This document shows, piece by piece, positions 37,548 through 49,689 of a stretch of 64,000 nt of DNA (within the stretch, counting starts at the first letter, position 1; each line of letters opens with the position of its first letter). Under the pieces are notes generated by a model, which was not told the origin of the DNA, did no database searches, and saw nothing but the letters and a program-made list of their open reading frames with translations. The stretch comes from Geosiphon pyriformis (taxonomy: Eukaryota; Glomeromycota; Glomeromycetes; Archaeosporales; Geosiphonaceae). Position numbers and translations under genes: made by a program. The stretch spans positions 29,592 through 93,591 of the forward strand of contig JAAOMT010000269.1 of NCBI GenBank assembly GCA_016748015.1, in the 5' to 3' direction.

Positions 37548-39053
37548 CTGGGAAACTATTAATCCAAATGTATTTAATTTCTTAGCCAATTCATTAATCT
37601 GCTCTATAAAGCTAACAAAACTGCATTTAAAGGTGACAAATCTATTATTCAATTCATTAAAAATTAATAAAATAGGGTTCATTTCCAGAAAGAAGCCAGA
37701 ATTCAACAAATTATTATTCACAGAAAGAGAAAAAAAAAATTCACCAACAATTTTTGTCCAAAAAACACTATCAAAAGTAACTGGATAAATAATAGAACTA
37801 AATATTTGGCATAGATAGTTATTAGTCTGCTTTTATCTGTGTTTAGAAATACTTTATAAGAGAAATCACCAAAAAAAAAATTCTTATCTATAGAACAGAC
37901 CAATAAAATATAACTTATATTTTCAAATTTTGCATATTTAGCAAAATTCAAATGAAACCAACACAAATTGGCATTTTTTAATACTGGTGTAGTTTTTATG
38001 ATAGTATTAAGTAACTTAGCAAAATTGAAGCAAACAACAGCACATCTGAATTGTGCATATATAACTAGATATTAATTAATAACACATGTTTTCTCACCAA
38101 TTAATCCAATAAAATTTCAGATGTTATAAATATTTGTTTCTATTGGCAATATATAAAGCAGTACCCTATTATAGTTTCTTGCATCCTATAAATTTTTGTT
38201 TTTATTAGCTCTTATTATATATATAACATCTTTTTCAATTAAAATAGACTATTTTATTGCAATTAAATTAGCATGCTTAATTTAGCCAAACTCTACCATA
38301 GTCTTCTGGCATATTTTATCAATTGTATTTTAATCAACTTAATTAATCTAAACTCGAATAATATAGCATAAACAGCTTTAGTTAATGTTCTAATTGGAAT
38401 TTTTATTATTATTACAGCCTAATCTGAATGCTTAATAGATTTTTTTAGATTAGCATTTACAAAAACATCTTTGGTCTTTGTTAAATTAGTTGTTTATACT
38501 AAGTTAAATTCGAAAATAAAGATTACTCTAATAATTTCAATATATTTAAGAAGATAGTAGCCCTCTAAAATCATTGATTTTTGAAAACATTTTCTTGACT
38601 ACTATTAGCCTCTATTAAAAAGACTTCTCAACCACCTTATCTAAGCTAATATCTAAAATGAATAACTTCTTAACAGAAATATTAACTAAATTTTTTTAAA
38701 AAAAAGAAAGAGCTAGTAGAATATTCAATAAAATATTATCATTATAACCATTATTTAAAAAATTGATTTTTCTCAATGGTTTTTCTAAGTTTTTTTGGTT
38801 TTAATTTGCAAGTCTTTTGGAGTTTGGTTAACATTTTTTTCATCAAAAGTATTTTTCTCCTTATAATCAATACTGGTTTTCTCAATCAAACTTTTATTTT
38901 CATGTCAACACTATTGGATTCAGTAATGTTATCAGTATTTGAGCCCCAAGAACAACTACCCAATTTCTTAGTAGAAATATTTTTTACACTAACAGTATTT
39001 TTTAAGACCTTATTTCTTTTTTTTTTTCTCAATAACACAGGTTTGGTATCCAT
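37548..39053 (-). mobile_element. LINE copy 2, 5' part (ORF1-like region)
   Basis: From a candidate ATG at 39053 (MDTKPVLLRKKK) the minus strand reads an ORF1-like protein with NTDKSRLITIYAK near 37,830 and FIEQINELAKKLNTFGLIVS just before 37551. The last codons end exactly at the LTR insertion, and the frame continues at 34090 (SSPRY...PLVIP) once the element and one CTGG are removed. The ORF1 sequence differs from that of LINE copy 1, so the two belong to different subfamilies. Stops are frequent. Confidence 0.7.
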
Positions 39054-39129
39054 AATTGGACGAGAATCCTTAAAATTTTTTTTAAAATAGCAATACTAGG
39101 GCCAATAGTAGTCTTATAATCAAGCAAAA

Positions 39130-40088
39130 ACAGTTTAGATTTATTATATTGAATAATTAAAAACTTTTTTTCAACAAATGTATTCTTTTAGTGAATTTAA
39201 AACATAGAAGAAAAAGAAGTTTTTTTAACAAATTTTTTGTAATTGTTTATTTTAATTTTTTTAAAAAAATATTTAATTTTAAATATCAAAAAAAACACTT
39301 TTTCATTTTTTTTTAATACAATAAATTTTATTAATTGTACACAAATTTTGAGTAACAAATTGGATTAAATATTTATAAATAAAATAAAATATTATTATTG
39401 TTATTTTTTTATGAAAAATAATTTATCAAATTCAAAGTTCGTTTTAAAGACAATAACAGTTCATATTCTTTGGTTTTACAATATTTTTCTTAATTTTGCT
39501 TTAAATAATTGTTCATTTTTGTAGAATAAATAAATTACACAAGTCAAAGTATAATAATTATGACTATGTTTGGTTCTATAACTTGCTAAAACAAACTTGT
39601 GATAAATAACTTAAATAACTATTTTTTTAATAAAAAAGCACCAATACATAATACTATACAAAAAATAATCAATATTTCACAATTTTATTATACACAAAAA
39701 AAAATATTTTCTCAATAAATCAAAAATTGTACATTAACTTTTAATTTATTATATATTATTTGTTTTTATTTCCCATTTTTCTCACATATGTGTTTTTTTT
39801 AAATAAAGCTTCATTTTTGCTTTGTTTCAATTGATATATTTTAATAAAAGAAAAAAAACCATTGATAATCAAAATATTTAGTTAGAGTATTTTGATTGAT
39901 AATTCCAGCTCTATAATGTATGATTGATATGAAAATAAATTCTTATTAAGTAATATGCACAATGATTTTAGAAGACATAAGCTTAAAAATCACTAAATTT
40001 AAAATTTTTTATTCACAAACTTTTACTAAAATTTAATTCCTAGGCATAATTTCAGAATAGAAAGTTACTTTCAACTATCCATTTTATT
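39130..40088. other. AT-rich intergenic DNA
   Basis: No gene or repeat could be supported between the LINE 5' end and the first lipase-like gene. Confidence 0.55.
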
Positions 40089-41409
40089 TTAACTGTTACA
40101 TCCTTGAGGAGACATTAAGAAGCCAAAATACGGTCCTATATGAGCAGTTGTCATTCTTTCTGGAAGTTGGCCTGGTGGTTTTTCAAATTGCAGATTACAA
40201 TCCTAAAAAGAGATAAAGTGATTTAGTGAGGGGTGGGGAATCAAAACCTTTTATAAATATCTCTAAATTTTTTGAAAAAATTGAAAATTTCATAAAACCT
40301 TATTTTCATATCCGAAAATGGGTTTTGCACATAAGTGAATTTCAGGTATTTCTTTATCGTCAGGAGCAAAGCAGTCGCAACCGTTATTGGTGGGGATCCA
40401 AATTTCAAATGGAAAATGTCTCAAATACTTATGTCCAAAAAACAAAGGAACATAATCATTCCCAATGGTGAAACGAAAACTTTTCATTGGATCTTGTAAT
40501 TCGTTAACAAAAAAATTATTTCCTATACGTGGAGCGCCATAGGTAACTAAATTCATTTGACGTTTAGGCCACTCTCTCTTGAAAATTAACGCTGCAAAAG
40601 TTGCCAATACTGTGAAAAATAAAAAATAAAAAGTTCAGTTACATTAAAAAAATTCAGAAAAATGAATTTCCTTTATAAAAATTCTCATTCACCTGCACCA
40701 TTTCCATGTCCAGTAAAGATGAAAACATGTTGACGATATGAGATATCGTTTGCGTATTGTTTTAATCGTTCAAAAATTTCATTACTCGCAAGATTCCAAT
40801 ATTTTCTATAAAATTCTTCCACTACTTGAGCCTCTTTCCAACCAGGAATTGGTTTTAGTTTTGGTTTTTGGGTCATGCTAACAAGTTCATCATATGTTAA
40901 TTCTGGAGTTTTGAATCTTGTCACTACTGTATCTCCCGACCAATTTTCTATGGTATCTTGATATGGAGAATAAATTTTTTCCGAAGCAGGACGTATCCAA
41001 GCTATTTTCAAAAAAAAAGAATTATATCGATTTCTGATTCAATAAAATATTGTTTTATGATTTTAATTTCGTGAAAATCAACAAAAATTCTTTTACCATA
41101 TATTTCAGGTGCAAGAATGATATCTGGATTATCCATACAATAAACTTGTTGCGCAAGTTTAGTCACTTTTAAGGAAAATGATAACATATTTGGAGAGGGG
41201 TTCGTCAATGTAGTTGAAAAAAATCCTCTACGGGAATGATTTCGTTGGAGATTTTGAGGAATGGAGAATGTCGAATTCAACGTATTATTCCTTTTAGACA
41301 AAGATTTTGAAACATTTAAATCATTTTTCACCGTGTAAAATGGGGAAAAACTTTTAACAGAAAAGATTGAACTCAAAAATATTACGCAGAAAAAATTTTG
41401 AATTTTCAT
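40089..41409 (-). CDS. Secreted class-3 lipase-like protein 1 (nucleophile Ser replaced by Gly)
   Basis: Four exons on the minus strand: 41409-41097, 41001-40693, 40609-40299 and 40202-40089. All junctions are GT-AG and in frame, giving 348 residues with a TAA stop. The first 20 or so residues (IQNFFCVIFLSSIFSVKSF) form a signal peptide. The fold matches Lipase_3 alpha/beta hydrolases: the elbow reads FTGHGNGAG (GHSxG expected), the acid site GNDYVPLF keeps Asp, and HFPFEIWI keeps the His before the E-W-I block. The closing region has DCN...IGPYFG...C. The exon 2/3 intron cuts just after the elbow. Without Ser it is probably not a normal serine lipase; a binding or inhibitory role is possible. 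Confidence 0.85.
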
Positions 41410-43052
41410 AAAAAATTGTTTTTTTCAAGTAAAAATATAGCTTTAAATATTAAATTTGAAAATTTCAAGCTGTAATATTCCCAAACTTTTTTTTTTTCAG
41501 ATATTCATTTATAATGATAATCTTTTCAATATTAAAATCGACTTTTGTTTGTCAAAACTCAAAAAAAAATTAAAATTTTTTTATCAACAAATATTGAATT
41601 AGGTTTTAACATGATCAAAGCTTAAATTTGAAAACTATTTGGAATGTTTTAATTTTTTGAATATAAGATTTGAACTAATATTGATTTAATCAAAAGAATA
41701 TTTTTATTAGCTTGTTGAAATTTTTTTTGTCGAGATACCTACAGTACATTGGGATAACTTATAAAAAATGAGATTTTCCAGCCATCTAAGGGGAATGAGT
41801 ATTTTGTCAACCTTTTACTGGACTGAATAACTCTATTATAAAGTATATCCAGAGTGTTTATACGGGAATCTTTTACTTGATTTTCAAACAAAAATTGAAT
41901 TTACAATTACCACTTTAAATGTAATTTATGAACATAGTAAAATACAATTTAAAGAGCATAGGGTGTTATATAAAAGCAACGAAAACGCCAAATTGTTCAA
42001 ATTATTCAATGGTATGTTTTTTTTAGTCTCATTCTGGTTGATTTAATATTGTAACATAAAAGACTAATAAAATCTTCCATTTTTGAAGTGTAAAAAAAAA
42101 GGGAGCGAAATATCAAAAGGTAAAATTAACAATCTTGGGCCATATTATTGGCAATAACATAAAGTTTTCCGAAGATAATATTCAACAAAAGGTATTTATA
42201 TGAGCAGGGTGACGAGAGAAAATATAAACGACAAATTAGTAAACACCACAAACAATATACCAAGAATTTCTTGAATATGTATTCTTTCCCTTTTTTCACC
42301 AAATAAAATTGATATAATGTTATACACTTATAATATTGTTTATGAATTTTTAAAATTAACAAAATTATTAAAATAAATTTTTGTTCTTAATTAAGTATAA
42401 ATATTAAATTTTTAATTATATAACTTATTATTTAATAAATGACTCAAAACATAATCTTAATTTCTATCAAACTATTTAAATGATCAGATTGAAAAACCTT
42501 TTGTTTCTACTTAAATTGGAATTTACAAAAAATAAGATATCAAAAAATTTATATGATTTAATATCAAATTTAATTAAAAAGATTTGAAATTATTTATTTA
42601 TTATTAAGAAAATAATCAATAAATATATTGAGTATTAATTTTCTTAATCAAGAAATGTTTAAAAAATGAGTTGAAAATTATTAATTCAATGATTAATTTC
42701 TGGGAAAGGGTATGGATACCAAAGGGTGAGATATAGAGCTGAATTTGATAAGGATGGTTTGATATAGAACGATGACGTAGCAGTGAGTTCAATTGGGGGT
42801 TTGATAAATGGTCAGAATTTGCGAGATGGTTTTGGATCATTTGAATTTTAGTGGTTTAAGAGAATTGACGTAAATAATTTCTAGTGTTTCTTGCTCGATT
42901 TTGCAAATGCTTGATGGGTTTGCTTATGATACGATTTATTGTTTGGTTGGTTGGTTGGTTAATGTAATCTTGACTGGTCTGGGTGGCTGGTTATACATCG
43001 CAAGTGCATACGATGTAGGTCGTAGTTGGATCACACTTGTCAACATTTGATA

Positions 43053-43147
<95 letters not shown>

Positions 43148-43192
43148 GTAATTAATTACAGATTTTAAAAAACAAATCATGTTTTTTTTTCA
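41410..43192. other. Intergenic DNA with simple repeats
   Basis: Likely contains the promoter of lipase-like gene 1 directly above 41409. A less AT-rich patch lies at 42,700-43,050 with a TTGG run at 42,938-42,960 and the start of an AAT microsatellite. No gene supported. Confidence 0.5.
43053..43146. repeat. AAT microsatellite
   Basis: An almost perfect run of about 30 AAT units. Shorter AAT runs occur at about 44,029-44,058 and 44,518-44,563, and a TA run at about 44,730-44,748. Confidence 0.9.
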
Positions 43193-43436
43193 GAATTAAA
43201 TAAATTGAAAAAACTTTATAAGGAATTTTCGAATGGCAATAAAGTAATTAATAACATAATTAAAAATTTAATCTACATTCCACCACCTAATGATGAATAT
43301 ATCATTAAATATAAAGGTATAATTATTCAATGAATGGATTCCATTGGAACATTCATTGAATATTAATCAAATTGCTAAAGGAGATTTCAGTATAATTTAT
43401 AAAGCAATTCTTATTAATAGATTAATTGATAAGTAA
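43193..43436 (+). pseudogene. Protein kinase fragment (glycine-loop region)
   Basis: After a plausible acceptor (TTTTTCAG at 43,192), the plus strand reads a helical segment, a possible intron near 43,315, then EWIPLEHSLNINQIAKGDFS and IIYKAIL. IAKGDFSxIYKA is a protein kinase subdomain I (G-loop with GDFS), and W-I-P before it is common in glomeromycete kinases. The sequence stops at TAA soon after the loop and no further kinase motifs follow, so it is a fragment. Confidence 0.45.
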
Positions 43437-43624
43437 GAAATGGAACTCTAAAGCATTGCCGCGAACATTAACTATACATTTGCTAATTTTTTCAACTTCA
43501 TTAAAAATTTCAAGATCAACATAATAGATTTTATTTTATTGATATCAGAAATACAAGACATTATGACGATAGCAGTTTATCATATATTTAGTTTATAAAA
43601 ATACAACATGCAATGGAAATACAA

Positions 43625-43855
43625 TTAGCTGCACACTTGTAGACGTGAGAACCGCCGAAAGCCGCCCGAAGCAAAGCCTTTGTTGCCATCTCCGCCGTTT
43701 TGTGGTAAAGCGCCAGATAAAGCAAAGAAACAGATTGATAGGATCAAAGTGAGTCCAATAAATTTTTTGAGAATGAGTGTCTTTTTTATTATAAAAGTTG
43801 CTTTCTTAAAATTTTTATGTTCAAACTCACTTGGGCTATTGAAATCTATTTGCAT
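43625..43855 (-). CDS. Possible small secreted peptide
   Basis: From an ATG at 43855 the minus strand codes 76 residues. After a basic stretch it has a hydrophobic signal-like core (KKFIGLTLILSICFFALSG) followed by a Gly-rich short tail (ALPQNGGDGNKGF) and a terminal Cys. The local base composition is richer in GC than its surroundings, which favours a real exon, but the true start may be on an upstream exon. No family recognised. Confidence 0.3.
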   Translation of the reverse strand: MQIDFNSPSEFEHKNFKKATFIIKKTLILKKFIGLTLILSICFFALSGALPQNGGDGNKGFASGGFRRFSRLQVCS

Positions 43856-44516
43856 TTGTGTATGACCAAATTCTATTTTTTTTCCCAGCCTAACGTCGCA
43901 GATCAAAAAACTAATTAATATCAAATCCAAGCTTAGACATTGATTGTGTTTGTGTATGGCCAAATTTTATTGTTTTTCTCTCGTATTAAAAAAACCGTTG
44001 CAAGATCGGTAAAAGCATATCCTCCACCTACAATAATAATAATAATAATAATAATAATGATATATACTTAATAATCTCTAAGCGAAACTTTCAAATCATG
44101 TTCTGTTCTGATCCAAGACTTCAACGCTATTGAGAAAAAAAGGAAAAGTTTGTTTCAAGAAGTTTTTGTTGGTCTTTTAAAAAAAGAATGAGCAAGCCTT
44201 CTATAGGAGCCACTTACTAAGATTTGTAACATGTTCAAGTTTGTATAAAGGCATACAGCATATTAGTTTTTATGAATATATAATAATATTAGTATTTTAT
44301 ATCGAAATTAAATCTAAAGATTAAATTTTGTTTCAGATAGCCGAATTGCATTAGAAAACTTTTTATTGTGAAAACTTTTTATTAAACACGTTAGAGTCAG
44401 AAAATAGGCTTATAAAAAATAATTAAATTATTCTATATATTGGGAAAAACTGACAAAAAAAAAAGATAATCCTTTTTAAAAACTTTGATTTTCAATTTAA
44501 GTTGGCTATAATATAG

Positions 44517-44564
<48 letters not shown>

Positions 44565-45118
44565 TTATGAATTTTTACCAATTCTATTTAAATTTATTAA
44601 AAATAAAAACTTTTATTAAAATTATGTTAGTAATTTAAAATTAAAAATTTTTATTGTTTTGATTATTTTTTGTATAAAGTTTTAATAAATTAATAAATTT
44701 AATTTGATTAAGAATATTTTCAACAATATATATATATATATATATATATTATATAAAGTATTTATTTTTAACTCAAAAAAGTTTTCAAATTTTAGCATAT
44801 TTTGACAAAAAAACAACTTTAAATTTTAGGGAAAAGAATTTTTTATCCATCAATTTTTTTTATTTCAAAACAATTATTTGTAGCTGTATTAAAATTTTAT
44901 TTTAATATATATATATGAATAAAAACTAAAAATGAAAATTATCATTAATTAAAATATTTTACATGATTCTTTTTACTATTTTAAAGAATAGAATAAGAAA
45001 TATTTGAATTTTAATAGTTTAAAAAGTTATAATTATCTTTATTGTCTTTATAAAATTTTAAATTGCGAAACTTAAAAAAAAATTTAAAATCCAAATCTAT
45101 CACTCAAAAAAAAAAAGC

Positions 45119-46120
45119 TTAATTTGATTTTTGACAATTTTGAAACATGGTATGACCAAAATATGGTCCTAAATGTTGATTATCAGAATGTGATTCTTTA
45201 TAATAACTTATAGCATCTAACCATTTAGTTGCTGGATATATACCTGTATGAAAATGATTTCTTGCATTACAATCCTTTTGGAAATTTTTTTTTAAAAAAC
45301 AAAGATCAATAAATAAATAAAATAAAAATAAAATAAAAAAACTTTTTTCGAAATCAAGAATTCAAAGAAAATACCTCGTTTTCATTTAACGTTGCTGTAT
45401 GATAACATAAATAAATTTTTGGAATCGGACAATCACATGAAGGTTCTATCCAAAATTCTTGTCGAAGATGTTTATATGAAATTTGGAATGGCATTGCTTT
45501 ACCTAAAAGTTTTTGTGTTTCACGATCAGAACCTTCGATTGGAAAGTTAGGCATCCAATCGTCACCATAAGTTACCCTCCAAGGTTTATCCAACATGTAC
45601 TCAGTGTAATATACAAATTGATCATTTCCAATTCGTGGCTGCCCGAAAGTAATAAGAGTTAATGATGCATCCAAATACTTTCTTTTATATTCTAGTGAAG
45701 CAAAAGTGGCAAAAACTAATAATTCAAGAAAAATTATAATACATATTTATATATATATAGTTATATTAATATATATATTTTTTTTCGAATAAAAAAAAAA
45801 AAAGAAAAAAGAAATTTAGTTTACCTGCTCCAATACCGAAACCTGTAAATATATATTTATTCGACTTTTTTGGTTTATTAGATTCTGACAATTTTTCCCA
45901 AAATTGGGTCGCAAATTTTTGCCAACGACGATAAAATAGTTTAGAAACAAATCCCAGTTCTACATATGGGTAAGGGATAACATCCCAATAATCTTGTTTT
46001 AAATTGACTGTCATATAATTAAATTCATAGTCAAAAGCACCAAAGGCAATTGTAGTATCCGAGATTATTACTGTTTTAAAATTTTAAAATTATTATTAAA
46101 TTCTCTTTAAATTTTTCTTT

Positions 46121-46167
<47 letters not shown>

Positions 46168-46664
46168 AAAAATTCAAATCAAAAGAGAAATAATTATTAA
46201 CCCCAAACTTTAGCGTTCCCAGAACCATATAAATCGTAAAATTTATTGGTTTCAAATATTTGTTGACAAGATGCTTCCCATGCAGAAAATGCAGTTGATG
46301 ATAATATCGATAAAGTTGGTTTTTTAGTAACAACCTCTTTCACAAATTTTACTCCTGAATTATCAATTTTACTTGCAGTTAAATTTTTTTCAAAACCAAT
46401 GACTGATATGGTAATAATAGGATATCGTTTTTTAAAAGATTTTTTTATAGAATATTTATCAGGAAAAATTTTTGTTGACCAGTTGAAACTATTTTTTTTC
46501 TTTAATTGAATACCAATTTTTGAATTTTTTATTTGAAAATGAAAAATGACGAGAAAATATATGAGAAAATGTATGAATAAATAGAATGAGGTCAGATTTG
46601 ACCAAAAAATATTGAATAATCGAACCATTTTTCTAATTTTTAAATGAAGGGGATTGAATTGCAT
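45119..46664 (-). CDS. Class-3 lipase-like protein 2 (elbow GFGIG)
   Basis: Four exons: 46664-46202, 46070-45825, 45715-45375 and 45274-45119. All are GT-AG and in frame, giving 401 residues. A hydrophobic segment (residues about 24-44) is a signal anchor or signal peptide; the second ATG (MVRLFN, 46628) may be the real start. The nucleophile elbow is FTGFGIGAG with no Ser. LITFGQPRIGN and YGDDWMPNFP (acid site) are kept, as is the His before EFWIEPSCDC. The C-terminus has DCNARN...GPYFGHTM...C. Exon structure and lengths match gene 4 (exon 3 is 341 bp in both). A tetranucleotide TTCT repeat lies in intron 1. Confidence 0.85.
46117..46167. repeat. TTCT microsatellite in intron 1 of lipase-like gene 2
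   Basis: About 12 TTCT units. A GAAA run of about 7 units at 46,869-46,896 lies upstream of the same gene. Confidence 0.85.
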
Positions 46665-47166
46665 GGAGTTTATACAAAAATAAAAACTTTTTCATGATAC
46701 CTTGAGATTGAAAAAATACTTTTAATACTTTATAAAAGATAAGAAGTGTGTATCATTTCTTATCATATTTTAATCTGAAAGGTTTTTTTTATTTGACCCG
46801 ATAAGAAAAATAAACATTTTCATTTTGTAAATACTTTTAATCCATATGCAAATATTTAGAAAAGTTTCGAAAGAAAGAAAGAAAGAAAGAAAGAAGGAAG
46901 ATTTTTAGATAGCATAAAGTTTTTTTTGTTCAGAAAAATCGTGTAACTGGTATATATTCAGTAAAAAACTTTTTTAATCACTTATTTATATTTAGATAAA
47001 CTTTTAATTATATATTCTTTAAAACTTTACGAATAAAATTTTGTCCATATTTTAAGTAAAAAACTTGATGAAAATTTTCACGAATTATTAATATTTTATT
47101 TTAGATCTCCCAAAAACCTGGAACATTTTAAATATAATCCAAGTTAAAGAATATTTTAAAATATTA

Positions 47167-47656
47167 TTACGTTTCTGAACTCTCACAATTCTTCATGTTC
47201 TTCCCAAAATATGGACCATAATGAAAGTGATCATACTCTTGAAGCCGAAGAAGTCCCTCTGTAAGTTCATGTATGTGTTTACGGGCATTACATTCCTAAA
47301 AGTGTTAAAAAAAATTAAATAGTAAATGTATAAATGATATTTAAAAATATTCCCCGATTTCAAAATTTATACCGGATGTTCATCATATGAAACAGTGTTA
47401 AGACATTTATAAACAATCGGGTAGGAATTTTCGGAACATTCACAATTTTCTTCTTTAATCCAGAATTCAGGTTTAAAATGTTTAAATTCTTCATATAGTC
47501 GAGGGAATGAATGCACCGGTCTTTCGATATCTTCATTCCATCTCAAAAACGTTCTTAATGCTTGCCTCGGTAAGTTTGGTAGCCAATCGTCTTGAAATGT
47601 AACCCGAAAAATCTTGAATTTAATTTCAAATGAGAATTTTAACAAAACTTTCTTTG

Positions 47657-47689
<33 letters not shown>

Positions 47690-48736
47690 TTTGAAAAATT
47701 TTACCCGAAGTTTCGTTTGAGCAAAAGCAGTAAAGATTTCATTTCCCATTCTTGGCTGGCCAAAAGTAACTACAATTGGATTAGTCCTTGGCTGATATTT
47801 CTCTGAAAATTCAAGCGCAGCAAAGACAGCGTATGCTAATTTGATTAAAATAATTTTTTAAGTATCAAATTACCTTATTTATTTAACTTTAATTTTAATT
47901 TGCATTTTAATTCTTGATCAATAAAAACTTACGACCACTTTCTCCAAATCCGGTGAATTCAAAATCAGTATAATCAGGTTTCTTTTGGGAACTTTTTAAA
48001 ATTTTTTCAAGGGATTTGAAAAAAAGTTTTCTGAATCTTTTTATCCATTTCTCGTAATAGCCAAGCGTAATCCAAGCACCATTTACATCGGGAAATTGTA
48101 TAACTTTAAACCTTTTCGACTTTTGTCCTGCCCACTTTTCAAAATTTCTGACATTTATATCAGCGAAACTAAATGTAAATTTTGAGTCATCATGTGACAA
48201 AGGGAGAAAATACACCTCTAAAAATCATTAGAACTTGAAATTATATCACTTGAAAATTTCATTTCATTTCATTTTAATTACTTACTTTTTTTTTGTAAAA
48301 GTTTTTCGGCTAAATAGCACTGTGCTTTCCATGCCAATTCCGCTTTTTTAGAAAGCATTTTTAAAAGTTCATTATTTTTTACTTGACTTTTAACAAAAAA
48401 AGAATGCCCAGTATATCTTTCTTCTAATTTATTTTTTTCTTTGATGCTATCTGTTTTGAAAAATTCCAAATCTTGCCTCTTAATTTTTGGAAATAGCAAA
48501 GTTTGTTGAAAATTTATAGGATGATCAAGTATTGTGTGATTTCTTATTAAAGAAATTTGTATAAATTTCGAACCTGATCCCAATAAGGGTCGACGAGATA
48601 AAAAGAAGGGTAAAATAAATAAAAGAATCAGAAATATTAATTCCATGAGGATCATATGTTTGAAAGAATTTCTAAAATTCAAAGGCCATCTGATAATTCT
48701 ATTGAAAGAAATCTTTTTTTTTTTTTTTTTAAACAT
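47167..48736 (-). CDS. Class-3 lipase-like protein 3 (elbow GFGESG)
   Basis: Five exons: 48736-48286, 48217-47933, 47835-47705, 47612-47373 and 47295-47167, with GT-AG junctions and consistent phases, giving 411 residues. A membrane segment (LIFLILLFILPFF, about residues 33-46) follows a basic N-terminus, so it is secreted or membrane-anchored through the ER. The elbow reads FTGFGESGPYAVFAAL: the usual Ser position is Gly and a Ser appears two places later. VVTFGQPRMGN, QDDWLPNLP (acid site) and KHFKPEFWI (His site) are kept. The end has ECNARK...YGPYFGKNM. It has one intron more than its neighbours, and that intron contains a run of about 30 A. Confidence 0.83.
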
Positions 48737-49466
48737 AAATTTTTTCGAATCTAAAGAATCAGGAGAGCTTTCTAATTATTTTATTATTAGAAATTATTAA
48801 AATTTCAAATATTTTCATTAATCTTTTAGTTTTGAAAAATTTTCCAAATCAAAAACATAATAAAAGTTTCAAAACTAACATCACATCGTGGGATGACCAA
48901 ATGTTTGGACATTGATTAAATTCTTTTTATATTTAAAGAAAAATTTTCGGAATTCTTTATTTAAAAAATATGATAATTATTTATCATTAGATAAAATTCT
49001 TCCATGTTTATTCCTTATCTGGAAAAGATTCCTATTTTTTGATCTTGTAATCAAAGTTGACCTATGATAGGTGAAACAATCGGTAAGAAAACTTTCAAGG
49101 CTTTACATTTATAAAGTAAAAATTTACTTTTTTCGATCACTGTAAATTATTATCATTTCTTGGCAAATTTAGAATATGTCCAAGTTTTTATAATGAGAAA
49201 ACTAAAAAGTTATTTTTCCTCCGAAATTTGTGGTGTAAACAAATAAAATTCAATTACGTATACATACAGTATGATATGATGCACAAGAAATTTTGTAAAG
49301 TATTTATTACCAAACCTTTATTGTTAATACTTGTATAACTTTCTAGTTTATGATTAGAATTAACAATTGGCATCATTAATTTTTTTGGTTTTCTCTGATG
49401 AAAATATATATTTATAACTTTGAGGTGTTAAATTCAAGTAATCAAATCAAAAGGTCACTGTTTTAA

Positions 49467-49565
49467 NNNNNNNNNNNNNNNNNNNNNNNNNNNNNNNNNN
49501 NNNNNNNNNNNNNNNNNNNNNNNNNNNNNNNNNNNNNNNNNNNNNNNNNNNNNNNNNNNNNNNNN
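49467..49565. other. Assembly gap (99 N)
   Basis: A run of N, next to a poly-A stretch (49566-49600) and a short tandem repeat. The missing last exon of lipase-like gene 4 may lie here. Confidence 0.95.
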
Positions 49566-49600
<35 letters not shown>

Positions 49601-49601
<1 letters not shown>

Positions 49602-49675
49602 CAGAAAGCAGAAAGCAGAAAGCAGAAAGCAGAAAGCAGAAAGCAGAAAGCACAAAGCACAAAGAACAAAGAACA
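49601..49675. repeat. 7-bp tandem repeat GCAGAAA with variants
   Basis: About eight GCAGAAA units followed by GCACAAA and GAACAAA variants, placed in what should be the last intron of lipase-like gene 4. Confidence 0.85.
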
Positions 49676-49689
49676 TTGAAAATAATTAC

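Noticed and set aside
42900-43050. Possible tRNA or structured RNA in a less AT-rich patch
   Set aside because: No T-loop (GGTTCGA) or acceptor stem could be found.
43053-43146. CRISPR-like array
   Set aside because: It is a plain trinucleotide microsatellite without spacers, in a eukaryotic genome.
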